Below are positions 13,295-13,462 of a DNA stretch of 13,462 nucleotides, in pieces. The position numbers and the translations under genes were made by a program. The stretch is from positions 1 through 13,462 of the forward strand of contig JAKURJ010000036.1 in the NCBI GenBank assembly GCA_022452125.1. The letters are read 5' to 3'. The stretch comes from Candidatus Poseidoniaceae archaeon (lineage in GTDB: Archaea; Thermoplasmatota; Poseidoniia; Poseidoniales; Poseidoniaceae). The stretch's first letter is position 1. The number at the start of each line of letters is the position of its first letter. The notes beneath the pieces were generated by a model. It saw only the letters and a list, made by a program, of their open reading frames with translations, was not told where the DNA came from and made no database searches.

Positions 13295-13462
13295 ACGGTT
13301 TTGAGTTCCACAAACTGGACAGAATCTCCAATTTGGGTCGATTCCAATCCTGCATCCTCTGCAATGAAGTCCTGAGCGAATAGTAGGTTGCATTGGCTGC
13401 ACTGGTTGACCCCAGCCTTGCTGTTGTTGCTGTTGTTGAGCAAGCCATGCCTGTTGCTGTTG
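13292..13462 (-). CDS. Polyglutamine and zinc-ribbon protein, C-terminal part (runs off the window)
   Basis: The last 56 codons of a minus-strand gene are present; its start lies beyond 13462. The visible part opens with a glutamine-rich stretch (QQQQAWLAQ and seven more Gln), then a Gly/Pro/Gln linker. A four-cysteine zinc ribbon follows: HCRGC, ten residues, then CPVCG, ending TQNR and TGA. The CxxC-x10-CxxC spacing fits a rubredoxin-type knuckle that binds one zinc. Such tails occur on many archaeal membrane or regulatory proteins, and the upstream domain that would define the role is not visible. The frame is supported by the ribbon itself and by the stop that abuts the convergent neighbour. 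A 73-codon frame from 13448 to 13227 in another phase is a shadow. Confidence 0.7.
   Translation of the reverse strand, partial: QQQQAWLAQQQQQQQGWGQPVQPMQPTIRSGLHCRGCRIGIDPNWRFCPVCGTQNR
13418..13462. repeat. Low-complexity CAA/CAG (Gln) tract
   Basis: Read on the minus strand, 13418-13438 is seven Gln codons and 13451-13462 four more, using a mix of CAA and CAG. The mixed codons suggest selection for the protein tract as well as slippage. Length may vary between strains. Confidence 0.7.

Noticed and set aside
13227..13448. 73-codon minus-strand frame at the right edge
   Set aside because: It is out of phase with the zinc ribbon frame (13292-13462), whose CxxC pairs and abutting stop are far better supported.
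13418..13462. Possible CRISPR or tandem-repeat array
   Set aside because: The repetition is a CAA/CAG codon tract within a coding frame, with no spacer structure.

Overview
The window is a compact stretch of a prokaryotic genome, most likely archaeal. The best guess is a marine Thermoplasmatota lineage such as Marine Group II (Poseidoniales). This rests on protein resemblance, very short intergenic gaps, a TATA-box promoter (4497-4504) and many enzymes of bacterial type. It is an inference; no rRNA or lineage marker lies in the window.

Layout. (1) 1-2278, plus strand: a zinc ABC importer. It has the C-terminal part of the binding protein (interrupted by an in-frame TAA at 21-23), an unlisted 33-residue single-helix membrane peptide, the ATPase (znuC) and the permease (znuB). 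(2) 2279-3424, minus: a biosynthetic-type thiolase, convergent with znuB. (3) 3502-4448, plus: a bacterial-type RNase PH followed by tRNA-Phe (GAA anticodon, CCA encoded), then a small hairpin and T-tract. (4) 4482-6111, plus: a promoter whose TATA box sits inside a perfect 9-bp inverted repeat. It drives a COG0523/CobW GTPase with a C-terminal Tudor-like extension and a small [2Fe-2S] thioredoxin-fold protein, and a hairpin follows. (5) 6130-10217, plus: a hairpin that would cover the Shine-Dalgarno, then a 700-residue membrane protein, molybdopterin adenylyltransferase (mog) and dihydroorotase (pyrC), spaced 9 and 4 bases apart. (6) 10291-10599, plus: a two-helix membrane protein of unknown role. 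(7) 10600-12087, minus: an M32 carboxypeptidase. (8) 12173-13291, plus: an M29-like aminopeptidase with a charged N-terminal tail. (9) 13292-13462, minus: the C-terminal end of a polyglutamine and zinc-ribbon protein that runs off the window.

Metal handling, mainly zinc, recurs: an importer, a COG0523 metallochaperone-type GTPase, several enzymes of metal-dependent families (dihydroorotase, M32, M29) and a zinc ribbon. The link between them is inference. All three convergent gene pairs end in the same hexamer TAATCA, in which the TAA of the plus gene directly abuts the TGA of the minus gene. No gap exceeds 300 bases. No transposon, phage gene or CRISPR array is visible. The points most worth checking are the interrupted znuA, the 33-residue peptide, the palindrome over the cobW TATA box, the GTPase extension, the SD-covering hairpin and the altered metal-site motifs of the M29 protein.
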